A model generated the notes under the pieces. That model ran no database searches and was not told the origin of the DNA. It was given only the letters and a program-made list of their open reading frames with translations. 64,000 bases of DNA, from NCBI GenBank assembly GCA_021292105.1, contig CM037869.1:51019851-51083850 (forward strand). The letters run 5' to 3'. This DNA is from Anadara kagoshimensis (Eukaryota; Mollusca; Bivalvia; Arcoida; Arcidae). Position 1 is the first letter of the stretch. Each line of letters begins with the position of its first letter. Shown here piece after piece: positions 52,187 to 62,869 of the stretch. Made by a program: the position numbers and the translations under genes.

Positions 52187-54772
52187 TGTTACACCACAGA
52201 GCGGTGCTGCCGAATAAACGCACCCGACAGGTCTTTGCGGGGAATGTCAACGCATTAAGAGGTCGGCCACGTTTAAACGGCGGCGCTTAAGGCATAAAGA
52301 TGCGACGTAAGGGTGCCTTTTTGATGCATAAAGACGATTAATTTTAACGACTTAGTATGAATCTTAAAAAAGCTTATATATATATATATATATATCGACT
52401 AAAACGATGGTGATGACATTAATGATGACGACGACGGTGATAATTGAGAATTTATAGTGTTGCTGATAATGGTATTAACAATTGTAAGGAGGAGTTGGAG
52501 GATGGGGACGATGAGAGGGCGACGACGACAACAGTCACTGTAATGTTGATGGTCGTAAAATTGTGATTTCGACAGAATTTCGACTTTTGCTTTTCCGTCT
52601 TCTAGTTTGCCCATAAATCTTGTGGTATTGGAGTCTCTAGATTCAAGTCATAGTGTATTAGGACTTGTGCGCCTACTGGCTCAAAACTATTTTTTTCATC
52701 ATCACCATGATAGTGATGGTGGTGGTGTAGGTGATGATTGTGATGGTGGTGGTGTAGGTGATGATAGTGATGGTGGTGGTGTAGGTGATGATAGTGATGG
52801 TGGTGGTGTAGGTAATGATAGTGATGGTGGTGGTGTAGGTGATGATAGTGATGGTGGTGGTGTAGGTGATGATAGTGATGGTGGTGGTGTAGGTAATGAT
52901 AGTAATGGTGGTGGTGTAGGTAATGATAGTGATGGTGGTGGTGTAGGTGATGTTAGTGATGGTGGTGGTGTAGGTGATGATAGTGATGGTGGTGGTGTAG
53001 GTGATGATAGTGATGGTGGTGGTGTAGGTGATGATAGTGATGGTGGTGGTGTAGGTGATGATAGTGATGGTGGTGGTGTAGGTAATGATAGTGATGGTGG
53101 TGGTGTAGGTGATGTTAGTGATGGTGGTGGTGTAGGTGATGATAGTGAGGGTGGTGGTGTAGGTGATGATAGTGATGGTGGTGGTGTAGGTGATGATAGT
53201 GATGGTGGTGGTGTAGGTGATGATAGTGATGGTGGTGGTGTAGGTGATGATAGTGATGGTGGTGGTGTAGGTGATGTTAGTGATGATGGTGGTGTAGGTG
53301 ATGATAGTGATGGTGGTGGTGTAGGTGATGATAGTGATGGTGGTGGTGTAGGTGATGATAGTGATGGTGGTGGTGTAGGTGATGATAGTGATGGTGGTGG
53401 TGTAGGTGATGATAGTGATGGTGGTGGTGTAGGTAATGATAGTGATGGTGGTGGTGTAGGTGATGATAGTGATGGTGGTGGTGTAGGTGATGTTAGTGAT
53501 GGTGGTGGTGTAGGTGATGATAGTGATGGTTGTGATGTAGGTGATGATAGTGATGGTAGTGGTGTAGGTGATGATAGTGATGGTTGTGGTGTAGGTGATG
53601 ATAGTGATGGTGGTGGTGTAGGTGATGATAGTGATGGTGGTGGTGTAGGTGATGATAGTGATGGTTGTGGTGTAGGTGATGATAGTGATGGTGGTGTAGG
53701 TGATGATAGTGATGGTTGTGGTCTAGGTGATGATAGTGATGGTGGTGGTGTAGGTGATGATAGTGATGGTGGTGGTGTAGGTGATGATAGTGATGGTGGT
53801 GGTGTAGGTGATGATAGTGATGGTGGTGGTGTAGGTGATGATAGTAATGGTGGTGGTGTAGGTGATGATAGTGATGGTGGTGGTGTAGGTGATGATAGTG
53901 ATGGTGGTGGTGTAGGTGATGATAGTGATGGTGGTGGTGTAGGTGATGATAGTAATGGTGGTGGTGTAGGTGATGATTGTGATGGTGGTGGTGTAGGTGA
54001 TGATAGTGATGGTGGTGGTGTAGGTGATGATAGTGATGGTGGTGGTGTAGGTGATGATAGTGATGGTGATGGTGTAGGTGATGATAGTGATGGTGGTGGT
54101 GTAGGTGATGATAGTGATGGTGGTGGTGTAGGTGATGGTGGTGGTGTAGGTGATGATAGTGATCGATGGTGGTGGTGTAGGTGATGATAGTGATGGTGGT
54201 GGTGTAGGTGATGATAGTGATGGATTTTAATAAATTTCATATTAAACCCTCACGAGTCTAAGATTCTATATATCACATAACTCAAAATACCGAGAAATAA
54301 TGACATGTCCATATTATTTGATGTCATACAGAAACAGGCGATTTCTATCTAGGTCAGACAAATCACCTCCAAATTAACTGCGCAAGTAAGAATATAGTTC
54401 TATTTGGTTATAGTAAAAGTAAATTAATCACCTAGAAAAAAAGACATAACCAGTATGTAAGTTTAAATCATAATATTTTTCCGAATGCATCAAAATTATT
54501 TTTCAAAGAATCGGAAAGTCTTCAAAAGTCTAAAAATAAACAACAGACTGACACAGTTTTCATATGACGTCATTAGGCACGACCACTACGTAAATCAGAA
54601 GCGTGATAACTGATTACGTCACAATCAAGTGATATTACATGGGTACCTGTGTAATACGAAAAATATTACACCGTTTTATTCCATCAATAAACAGGAGAGT
54701 TGTGTGATATACGCCTTTATGCGTTGAAATTCTCTGCATAGGCGTGTCGGAACGCATTTCTACGGCGTTACA
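52187..54772. mobile_element. TIR element family C, copy 5, with an internal satellite
   Basis: Left TGTTACACCACAGAGCGGTG. The right end, reversed, starts TGTAACGCCGTAGAAATGCG and continues into CGACACGCCTATGCAGAGAA. The left flank CAGTGC and right flank AAGCGC both differ by one base from the expected SINE target CAGCGC. The interior holds family features (TTTTTGATGCATAAAGACG, GACGACGACGGTGATAATTG) and then the 1.5-kb satellite; 54235-54690 is of unknown origin. Confidence 0.85.
52707..54223. repeat. 27-bp minisatellite, about 56 units
   Basis: Tandem GATGATAGTGATGGTGG followed by TGGTGTAGGT, period 27 bp. Because 27 is a multiple of three and the unit has no stop in two frames, it creates spurious open frames of 525 (plus) and 512 (minus) codons that encode nothing but DDSDGGGVG-type or SPTPPPSLS-type repeats. 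The founder sequence is present once in the centre of C copies 1, 3 and 4. Confidence 0.95.
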
Positions 54773-54939
54773 AAGCGCAACGCACAGGAAAAAAATTGCA
54801 CATTCGTCTATAGTTGGTGACATCTCGATATAAGTATAATATTCTTGACTGGGACGTTAAACATCATTACTCAACTCAACTTTCACCATTGACGGTAAAA
54901 GAGTATTAATAAAATATAATAATTAACGGATTCACAAAA

Positions 54940-55850
54940 AAAACTATTTTGTTCTCTGAGTAAAACTTTGTAAAACTTTTGTATATATAGAAACGTTTTG
55001 GTATATATATAAAAAGAATTAATTAATCATGTCAAAGCTTATTCTTGATTTTGCTTTCCGTACATTTACCGATACAAAAATGACACGGTTCTGAGCAAAG
55101 CCTTGTTAACGTCTTGTTAAATATAGAATGGATTTATGAACTGAGGTCAAATCTTACTCTTAGTGTTGCTTTACTTAAATTTACCGATAAAAAATGACGC
55201 GGTTCCACAAAATAAATAATGAAAACATCTCGGCCTATATAAAAAAAGGATTAAGGGTAAAGCTTATCCTTAATATTCTTTTAATGAAATTTACAGATAC
55301 AAAAATAGCAAAGTTTTACAAAAATATTTTTTCTCTGAGCAAATCGTTTGTAACGTCTTGGCATATATAGAAATCATCCATTATTTAACGTTAAAGCCTA
55401 CTCTTTGTATTGCTTTTACGTTAATCTGCGATATAAAAATAGCAAGGTTTTACAAAAATATTTTTTCTCTGAGCCAACCTTTTGTAATGTCTCACTTGGT
55501 ATATATATAAAAATATAAGTATTAAGGCCAATGTTTCTTCTTAGTGCTGCTTTACGTTTATACAGTGCAGACCTGTCGAACGTTTAACACTAAGATAACG
55601 AATTAGATCCGAATTCACCGTTCAGGTCGAACCTCGTCAGCTATATTTCGATAGCATCTCGACAGCTACTATCTACCTCTCGACCAATAGCTATCTACAT
55701 GTCGAACTCTCGATAGTCGAACTTTCGACTCTTTTTCGTTAGCCCATTGTTAAGCTTTCGACATGCCTGTTCTGATGCGTTAAAAAAATTTATGAATTGA
55801 GGTCAAATCCGATTATAAGGTTTGCTTTACTTATGCAAAAATGTTTTTAT
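54940..55850. repeat. degenerate tandem array interrupted by an F MITE
   Basis: About five units of roughly 130-170 bp, each with TTTTTTCTCTGAGCAAA, GTAACGTCTTGG..ATATATAGAAA, CTTAGTGTTGCTTTAC and TTTACCGATACAAAAATG. The last unit is split by the F element at 55563-55774. Confidence 0.75.
55563..55774. mobile_element. MITE family F
   Basis: TA then CAGTGCAGACCTGTCGAACG at the left; TTTTTCGTTAGCCCATTGTT and CGACATGCCTGTTCTG at the right. Inserted in the 55-kb tandem array. Confidence 0.87.
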
Positions 55851-56155
55851 TACATGAAAAATATCGTTTTATCGATTTGAACATAAGATGGCTAAAGCAT
55901 GTTATTAATGTTTGCTTTTGGTTTTATTGTGAGCTTTCCACGTGACAACATTAACGGTCTCCTGAAATAAAAACTTGATATTATTACAGAGCTTAGAAAT
56001 CATAATAATATATCTATAGACATAAAAGCTTTAGAATTGACGGATCTGTGTTATTTCCCGTTTTTGAATGGTCCTTTGGTTTTACCTAATGGTGGCCTAT
56101 CTAGATAGCTACAGATTATATAAACACAGAATATACCCATTATATATCGTACCTA

Positions 56156-56407
56156 CAGTACATTCCTGTCAAAAGTTTAACACCTGAGCTAACAAATGAA
56201 GTCAAAATTTAGCTGCCCAATGGCCGAGTTATTGATAGTAAGTGGTCCTAAAGCTACCGAGAGATAGATGACAGCTGTCGAATAGATTGGTCAAAAAGCT
56301 GCCAAGATATAAATCAACTGTCAATTAGCTGCCATGGGACCGAGATGAGCTGCCAATTTGGCAATAATTTGTTAGCTCAGTGGTAAACTTTGGACAGGCC
56401 TGTGCTG
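56156..56407. mobile_element. MITE family F, complete with TA target
   Basis: TA (56154-56155) then CAGTACATTCCTGTCAAAAG; right end GTTAGCTCAGTGGTAAACTT, TGGACAGGCCTGTGCTG, then TA (56408-56409). The interior has TGGCCGAGTTATTGATAGTA and GCTGCCGAT-like words. Confidence 0.9.
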
Positions 56408-56899
56408 TAGCTAAGCCCAGTCGATAACTATTGTGTTGTATGATCTAGTAACAGGTATATATCCTAAGTGATAAACCTCACGCGTATAACACTAACTGAT
56501 GAATGGAATATCATCGACCCTGAATGATTCCTCAGCCTACCCGGCTTGTAGACGCATTTAAACTTCTCGCAACCCGCTTAACAGCCGTACAAAGTGCAAA
56601 TAAAGGCATGATACCAACAATTTATTTGCTATAGGTGAACAAGAAAGAACGAGTCCAAATCATTCCAGTGATTACACCAGGCGTTCATGAGAGTACCTTA
56701 AATAATTCAATTGTTTCTGAATTAATGCTGAGAGCTAGTCATTCGAAAAGTTGATTTCCTTTGAAATTTTTAAAATTAGATCTGAATAGGAGAACGGATA
56801 TTATTTTTAGTACTTTTTCTGCGATTTTTTAAGTATAAGTGTGTTTAAGTTTTAAGTTTTTGATTTTATTGCGAAGTTAAAAATCAGAAGATTACCAAA

Positions 56900-56985
56900 A
56901 TGTCAGTTATATTGATGGCTGGCAGGAAGAAGAAATCGGAGGAGATTAAAAAACGGGATATGTCGTGTAGAAAGAAAATCATAAG
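56900..56985 (+). CDS. possible 5' coding exon, 28 codons, splice donor follows
   Basis: ATG at 56900 in the context CCAAAATGT opens 28 codons beginning MSVILMAGRKKKSEEIKK and remaining K/R-rich (CRKKII near the end). The frame ends AG directly before GTAAGA, a good donor (AAG|GTAAG), phase 2. Its length, MSVI start, basic composition and donor phase echo the minus-strand candidates at 6.8 and 23.9 kb, although residue identity beyond MS and scattered lysines is weak. Unspliced, the frame stops in GTAA. A gene would continue rightward; no second exon was identified before the window end. Confidence 0.35.
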
Positions 56986-57510
56986 GTAAGACAACTTAAT
57001 TATTTAATGGAAACAAAGAACGAAACAGAAAATAGAAAAGTTTTAGATGAAAATTAAAAATATAAACTTCTTTAAGAAAACAAACAAAACAACAACAAAC
57101 AACCAATAAACAAACACACAAAAAGAATGGAGAAAAGATTGAAAATTGATGAAATTGTAAAGGTATTTTTTTCATTCATATATATTTATGCATGTATATT
57201 TTGTAAATTGAAAACTACGACCAGGATAAACATTTTAGACATTTTGCATTTATTATTTATTTTAGCGTTTTTATCCCTGAAAGGACTTTTAAAAAAAATC
57301 TATACCGTGAATATAAACCACTGGAACAGAAATGTTTCATTTGAATGGTTTTCGATGAATCTTTCATAGCACGCTTTATCTTCTAAATAAATTGAAAGTA
57401 TTAGAAATATTTTTCCATTGTTCGAATGCGCAGAATTTTTTTTCTATGAAATTTCAAGTTGTATTTTTCAATGTGATGTTTAAGTTTTGAAAATATATCG
57501 ATGTCATTTC
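56986..57510 (+). other. no second exon seen
   Basis: A/T-rich. A short frame MEKRLKIDEIVK at 57127 is followed by GTATTT, but it lacks a pyrimidine tract or acceptor upstream (the preceding bases are A/C-rich), so it was not called as an exon. Confidence 0.3.
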
Positions 57511-57514
57511 ATTC

Positions 57515-58210
57515 CCGAGGAAAAACGGGTTCCTTTTCAGGCATCTGATTCTATTCTTATTTACTTAGATCACTTATCCCTTCTAATTCTTATAGATATT
57601 ATGACCCCTTATTCCTGAAGATAAATTGTCGCTTTCTCATTCCTGAAAATAAATTGATCCCTTCTCATTCCTGAGAATAAATTGATCCCTTCTTATTCCT
57701 AAAGATCAGCTGATCTCTTCTCATTCTTGACAACAAATTGATCTCTTCACATTCCTGAAGATAAATGTCCCCTTCTCGTTCCTGAAGAAAGCTGATCCCT
57801 TCTTATTCCAGAGAAAAGCACTGATTTTTTTCTCATTCCTGAAAATAAATTGCTCCCTTCTCATTCCTGAAGATCAGCTGATCTCTTCTCATTCCTGAAG
57901 ATCAGCTGATACCGGTACCATCTCATTCCTGAAAACAAATTGATCTCTTCTCATTCCTAAAAATAAATCACCCCTTCTCGTTTCTAAAGTCAGTCGATCC
58001 ATTCTCGTTCCTGAAGACAGCCTATTCCCTCTCATTCCTGAAGATCAGTTGACCCATTCTCGTTCTTGAAGATCAGCTTTTCCCTTCTCATTCCTGAAAA
58101 TAAAATCACCCTTTCACGTTCTTGAAAATCAGCTGACTCCTTCTCATTTCTGGTGATAAGAACCCCTGCTCGTTCCTAAAGATCAGCAGATCAGCTGATC
58201 CCTCCAGGTT
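57515..58210. repeat. degenerate 25-30-bp minisatellite
   Basis: About 24 units of CCTTCTCATTCCTGAAGA plus TAAATTGATC or TCAGCTGATC. Later units contain the palindrome GATCAGCTGATC. Unit length and sequence vary considerably. Confidence 0.9.
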
Positions 58211-58359
58211 AAATTGGGATAATATATTAATGATTATTTCCTCACAACAGCTAACCATTATATAGCAGAATGATTTATAAATAATTTATATACGCCAATA
58301 TTACTAAGTGTATCTTCTAATCATGAGTCTAATGTGTAACAGCCACGCAATAAAAGTAT

Positions 58360-60660
58360 TTACGGAAATTCTGTACGATATGGAGAATAGACTTGATTTT
58401 CAATTTTTCTTTTACATTTGGCGGGAGTAGGATTAGATAGAAAAAAGACTTTGAATTCCATTTGTATCCCTCAAAAAATTCAAAGGATGTCTTCGGTTTT
58501 TGCAAGCGATTGACTTATAGGAATATTCCTGGTATGGCTTTAAGATTTTACCTGTATGAGGCCACTGTTATATAAAATAGTGTTTTCTGTCACTTAATCG
58601 GTGATAACGTTTCAGTTTAAATCCGTAGTAAAAAGTGACTGTACAATGAATAAGTATATTTTAAATCGAAAGTAAATTATTTTTGTGATTTACCGATGCC
58701 CCAGCAGCATTTTCAACTCGTTGTTCCAGATTACAAACAAACCTACAGCCGTGACACTCTTGTTACATATAACAGTATACGACAAGCAGAGCATGAGACG
58801 GCATGTTATATACGAGACTTTCACTTTGCTTTGTCTTGTTATATGTATTAATATCTATGCTTATACAACTTGCTTCAACATTATCTTTTGACGAAAAAAG
58901 TATTAAAACCTAATCACTTACAATTGAGTTAAATTTAATTTCGTAAATAATGTGTTTTTAAGATACAAAAATGGGAAAAATTTAAAAACAAAGTCCCGTG
59001 CAATGTATGGGATTCGAACCCACACATTAAAAGAGTAGCATTTCGAGATATCTTAGCAGTCCACATATTTTACCACTGAGCTACCGAAGCTTACAAACGC
59101 TTTATATACGCTATAATGCATGTATGAGTGACGGACAAGAAAAAAAGGTTTAATTTTTAAGCGTTTTTCAATTTTTCACCATGATGGCAGGCATGCCCGT
59201 GGATAATCTTTAGGTCAGTGAAAACTAAATACCTATATTTTAATGTCGGTTTTGTTCACAGGCAGGCCTGCCATCAGTATGAATTACAATATATATGCAG
59301 TCAAATGTATGGAAATAACCATTTTTGCCTTGAATCACAGTTTTCATGCTTATCTGTTACCAGAGATATCTGTATTTCACGTGACACTTTAGAACAAACT
59401 TTATTCTATAGATAGGAAGTACTTTTGACCAATATTTTATAAATGTAAATTTTGACATGCATGAAATTTTCCTATGGGTCATTTGCTTATATTTTCCGAA
59501 GACATCCTTTTAATAGAAAGAAACATGAAAATCAGTACGATACGGAGATAGAGTTGATTTCAATTTTCTTCTTACATATTGCGGGTAGCCGATGTAGCTT
59601 GCTAGACAGGATGCGCATAGGAAGGACGTCCCCTGGTATCTTCCTGTGAATTTTGTTCAAATGCATGGAATTCCGTACGATACGGAGAATAAATTCGATC
59701 GTTCCTTACGTTTTCACTTTTTCTTTTACATGTGGCGGGTGTATCTAGCTAGATATGAGATGCTTAGGAATAACTTGTTCATATATTGTATTCTTCATTA
59801 GAATTTCAAATTTTACTGGAAAAAACATGAAAACCAGTAGGATACGAAGAATAGATTTAGTTTTTTTCCTTTTTTTCCTGTTACATATGCGGGAGGTATC
59901 TAGCTAGACATGAGGTGCTTAGGAAGTTCTATTTGATTTCTTCATTAGAATTTCAAATTTTACCGGAAAATCATGAAATTCCGTACGATACAAAGAACAG
60001 ATTAGGTTGTTCCTTTCGTTTTTCAATTTTTCTTTTACCAGTGACGGGTGTTGTTTGCTAGACCGGGTCTTAAGTTTGTATACTCTATATAAATTTCAAA
60101 TTGTACTAATAAACATGAAAATCCGTACAATATGAAAAATAGATTGATTGTTCTTTTCTTTTTCAATTTTCTTTTACACATGACGCACGTTGTTAGCTAA
60201 ACACGAAGTGCTTAGGAAGGACTCCAGTTTTTACCCTCCACTCAAATCCATGAAAATCGGTACGTTACAAAGAATAGATTTGATTGGTCGCTTCGTTTTA
60301 AGTGCATAGGAAGGACGTCCATTGGTATTCTCCATTGATATTTCAAATTATGCTGAGAAAAAACATAAAATTTTGTACGATAGGGAGAAAAGAAAAGATT
60401 GGTTCTTTCGTATTAAATTTTTATTTTACATGTGACGGTAGTAGCTAGCTAGACAGGATGGGTGTTCATTGGTGTCCTCTATTTAAATTTCAAATTTTAC
60501 TGAGAAATATGAAAATCAGTACAATACTAAGAATATATTTGATTGTTCCTTTCGTTTTAAATTTTTATGTTACGCGTGGCGGCTGAAGCTGGCTAGACCG
60601 ATAATGCTTAGGACGAACTTCACTCAAATTTCAAATTTTACTGAAAAGCAAAGAAAGACC
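58360..60660. repeat. tandem array of an E-related module, unit about 180-200 bp
   Basis: About nine degenerate units carry, in order, TCCGTACGATACGGAGAATA, GATTGTTCCTTTCGTTTT, TTTTTCTTTTACATGTGGCG, GGTGTAGCTAGCTAGACAGG, TGCTTAGGAAGGACGTCC and AATTTCAAATTTTACTGA. GTGGCGGGTGTAGCTAGCTA is the start of the dispersed E repeat, so E modules were amplified in place. Early units (58.36-58.9 kb) are most diverged; the tRNA-like relic and other DNA lie between them and the main block (59.2-60.66 kb). Confidence 0.75.
58993..59092 (-). tRNA. tRNA-Ser-like relic (probable pseudogene)
   Basis: On the minus strand the order is GCTTCGGTAGCTCAGTGGTA (A-box-like), GTGGACTGCTAAG (anticodon-loop-like, GCT as in tRNA-Ser), a long variable stretch, and TGTGGGTTCGAATCCCATA (good T arm and B box). 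The variable arm is too long and the presumed acceptor strands (GCTTCGG and ACATTGC) do not pair, so a working tRNA gene is unlikely. It could be a SINE head or tRNA pseudogene. Confidence 0.4.
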
Positions 60661-60719
60661 GAATCAAGACATTTTGGATATTTTATTAACAAATCATAAT
60701 TTTATACAAAATTTAATTT

Positions 60720-60900
60720 TTGGTGCACAGACGGATGTCCTGCCGGAGCAACCGGTTTCAGTTCCTGTATATAAGTTTACAGTTGTGTTTGTGATTTGAA
60801 CATGGATCGGCCGTATGTTTGTGGCTTCCTTTTGGGATTGTGTTTTGAACCGGATCGGTACGTTCGGATTGTGATTTAAACATGGATTTTTGATATACCT
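60720..60900 (+). repeat. E-module tail, repeated
   Basis: GTGATTTGAACATGGATCGG, GGATTGTGTTTTGAACCGG and GGATTGTGATTTAAACATGG: two to three reiterations of the E 3' part, as in the array at 10.4-10.8 kb. Confidence 0.6.
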
Positions 60901-61086
60901 AAGCCTGGCTATACTGTAACGTGGCGCGTGTTGTAGTAATAAGTGACATGTGTTTGCGACGTTTTTAAAGTACAATGAAACAATGTTGTAATGTGTTTTC
61001 ACTAACGCGAAGCGAAGTTCCTAAGCTTTGATTATAGGAATTTTAAATAACAGAATTCCATGGTGGACAAAAGGTTTTGTTTCCTT

Positions 61087-61320
61087 CATTACTACTACAG
61101 TAGCTTAGTTAGTAGAGTGCTCCCTCCATATGTGGGAGGTCGTGGGTTCGATCCCCTGCCGGGTCTGACTACAGACTTAAAAGTGGATAATTACTGAACC
61201 CTGCTGTATAATGTCATCAGCGCAACGCACAGCAAAATTTCTGCACTTTCGCCTTTAGCTGGCGACGTCTTTATATAAGTAAATAATTCTTGACTGGGAC
61301 GTTAAATACTTTTACTCAAT
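61087..61320 (+). mobile_element. tRNA-derived SINE, family A, internally deleted
   Basis: The head has AGTAGCTTAGTTAGTAGAGT (A box) and GGGTTCGATCCCCTGCCGG (B box). About 90 bp of the body is deleted after TTAAAAGTGGATAATTACTG. The tail is complete: GCTGGCGACGTCTTTATATA, then CTTGACTGGGACGTTAAA. The TCATCAGCGCAACGCACAGC stretch serves as the empty-site reference for C copy 5. Confidence 0.9.
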
Positions 61321-61429
61321 TAGTCCTTTTTACTGCGTAATATTTTATGTCCCTTTGAACTTTGTCATAAATGCAATATTGAGCAAGACTTTCAAGGCAG
61401 AAATGAAAACAGAAGTATTTCGCTCCGTC

Positions 61430-62800
61430 ACCACAATATTGTTAATAAGTATAGTGCTTCCGTATCCAATATCATCCTGGATATATCTGACGTACCATAG
61501 TTTCTTGTTGCTCTCATTGTAAATATTGATTCACCTGTGGCAGATGTAGCTATTTACACGGAAGTTCTTACTCTTTCGAAGCTCCCAAGTCTCCATCCCA
61601 GTGGAATCTTATTTTGCCAATTTTCAGTTTTTACTCTGCATCTTGGATTGAGCTTTAAACATTGACCAGTATGTTTGTGGTTGATGAATATTTAAACCTG
61701 AAAAAACCACTGCTGTTTGAAACATAAAAATGTAAACATTTAGGTGTATTTCTATAGCTTTAATTTAAATTTCGATTCCTAGTTTCTAAGCTCTAGCATT
61801 TCATTTGAAATTGATTTAAACTCAGTTTTATTATCATCGTGTTCAATGAATAAGCTTAAAGAATGTGTCACCATGGTAATGGCTAAATAATAGTTGTTTT
61901 TTTTTAAATTAATAAAATTATATAATTCATTCTACATATCAAATAACTATTATGATGCAGGACTACTATTGGTTAATATATGGAACAATGACCTAAAACC
62001 GGAGGAGATATCCGATATCCAGTGTCACGGTGGACGACCTGTAAAGTTAAAAAAAAATTGTCAATTTACCTACAGCTGGAAACGTCTCGATATAAGTGAA
62101 TTATTCTTGATTGGCACGCAAAATCATATTTTTATGGCCGTCATCACAGTATTATCGATAAGTTTTACGTCTCTGTGTCCAGGATTACCCTGGATATATT
62201 TGACGTCCCATAGTTCCATTTTACTTTCACACAATTTTGATTACACACGTGGCGGGTGTAGCTAGCTAAACAAGCGGTGCTTTCCCTTCCAGAGCACCCG
62301 GCCTCACTTCCCTGGTGGAAGTTCACGTGTCTAACTTAACTTGTCAGTTCCAAAGTGTTTACTTTGCTTCTGGATTGTGATTTGGACATGGATTAGTATG
62401 TTTGTTTTTGATTAAATTTCATTTAAATTTACCTTAAAATATCTAACGTCCATAGTTCCATGTTGCTTTCGTTTTTAATTTTTAAAACATGCGTGGTTGG
62501 CGTTAACTAGTTAAAATGGAGGTGCTTACTCTTCTTGAGTACCCAGTCTCAGTTCTCTGTGGAAGTTTACGTGGTAATCTCTTTTTTCATGTTTTTACTT
62601 TGGTTGTGGACTCTGATTTGGTATGGTCTTTTTTGTTTTTATTATTGTTTGGATATCGAAATAACAATTTGTACAAATCTTGTTCATGGCCAATGTTTAC
62701 TGTTGTTCTTACCACCCACAAATACTGTGAATATCAGCGTAAAAACCAAAGTCACTATATCCATTTAATCGATATTGTAGTAAAACAAAAATAAGGAAAA
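61430..62800 (+). repeat. cluster of three E modules and a SINE-A tail
   Basis: Two long paralogous blocks (about 61430-61690 and 62136-62425) share CCTGGATATAT, TGACGT(A/C)CCATAGTTC, a GTGGC..TGTAGCTA segment and GGATTGTGA..GGACATGGATT-type ends. A third copy (62440-62640) follows. 62057-62145 contains a SINE-A tail fragment (GGAAACGTCTCGATATAAGT). The apparent frames at 61894-62265 and 62516-62794 are repeat-derived and not called. Confidence 0.65.
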
Positions 62801-62869
62801 ATCCAGATAAACGATATAAATGTGTGACCGTTTGTAAAAGACACGGATATATATTGAATAGATTGACCG

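Larger units (their letters stand above)
51962..54882 (+). mobile_element. tRNA-derived SINE, family A, split by C copy 5
   Basis: The head at 51962-52030 has the A-box region GATAGAATGCTCGCTCCGTA and B box TTCGAACCCCGACCGGG; the body runs to CTGTATAATGTCATCAGTGC (52186). The SINE resumes at about 54773 with AAGCGCAACGCACAGG and its tail GGTGACATCTCGATATAAGT ... CATTACTCAACTCAAC. The uninterrupted copy at 61.1-61.3 kb shows the joined order (TCATCAGCGCAACGCACAGC). Confidence 0.9.

Noticed and set aside
52607..54184. 525-codon open frame (Gly/Asp-rich)
   Set aside because: It is the 27-bp minisatellite read in one frame. The opposite strand is open too, the start codon lies outside the array in C-element sequence, and no domain or signal peptide is present.
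57127..57162. Short exon MEKRLKIDEIVK followed by GTATTT
   Set aside because: No pyrimidine tract or AG acceptor in a plausible position; the upstream sequence is A/C-rich.
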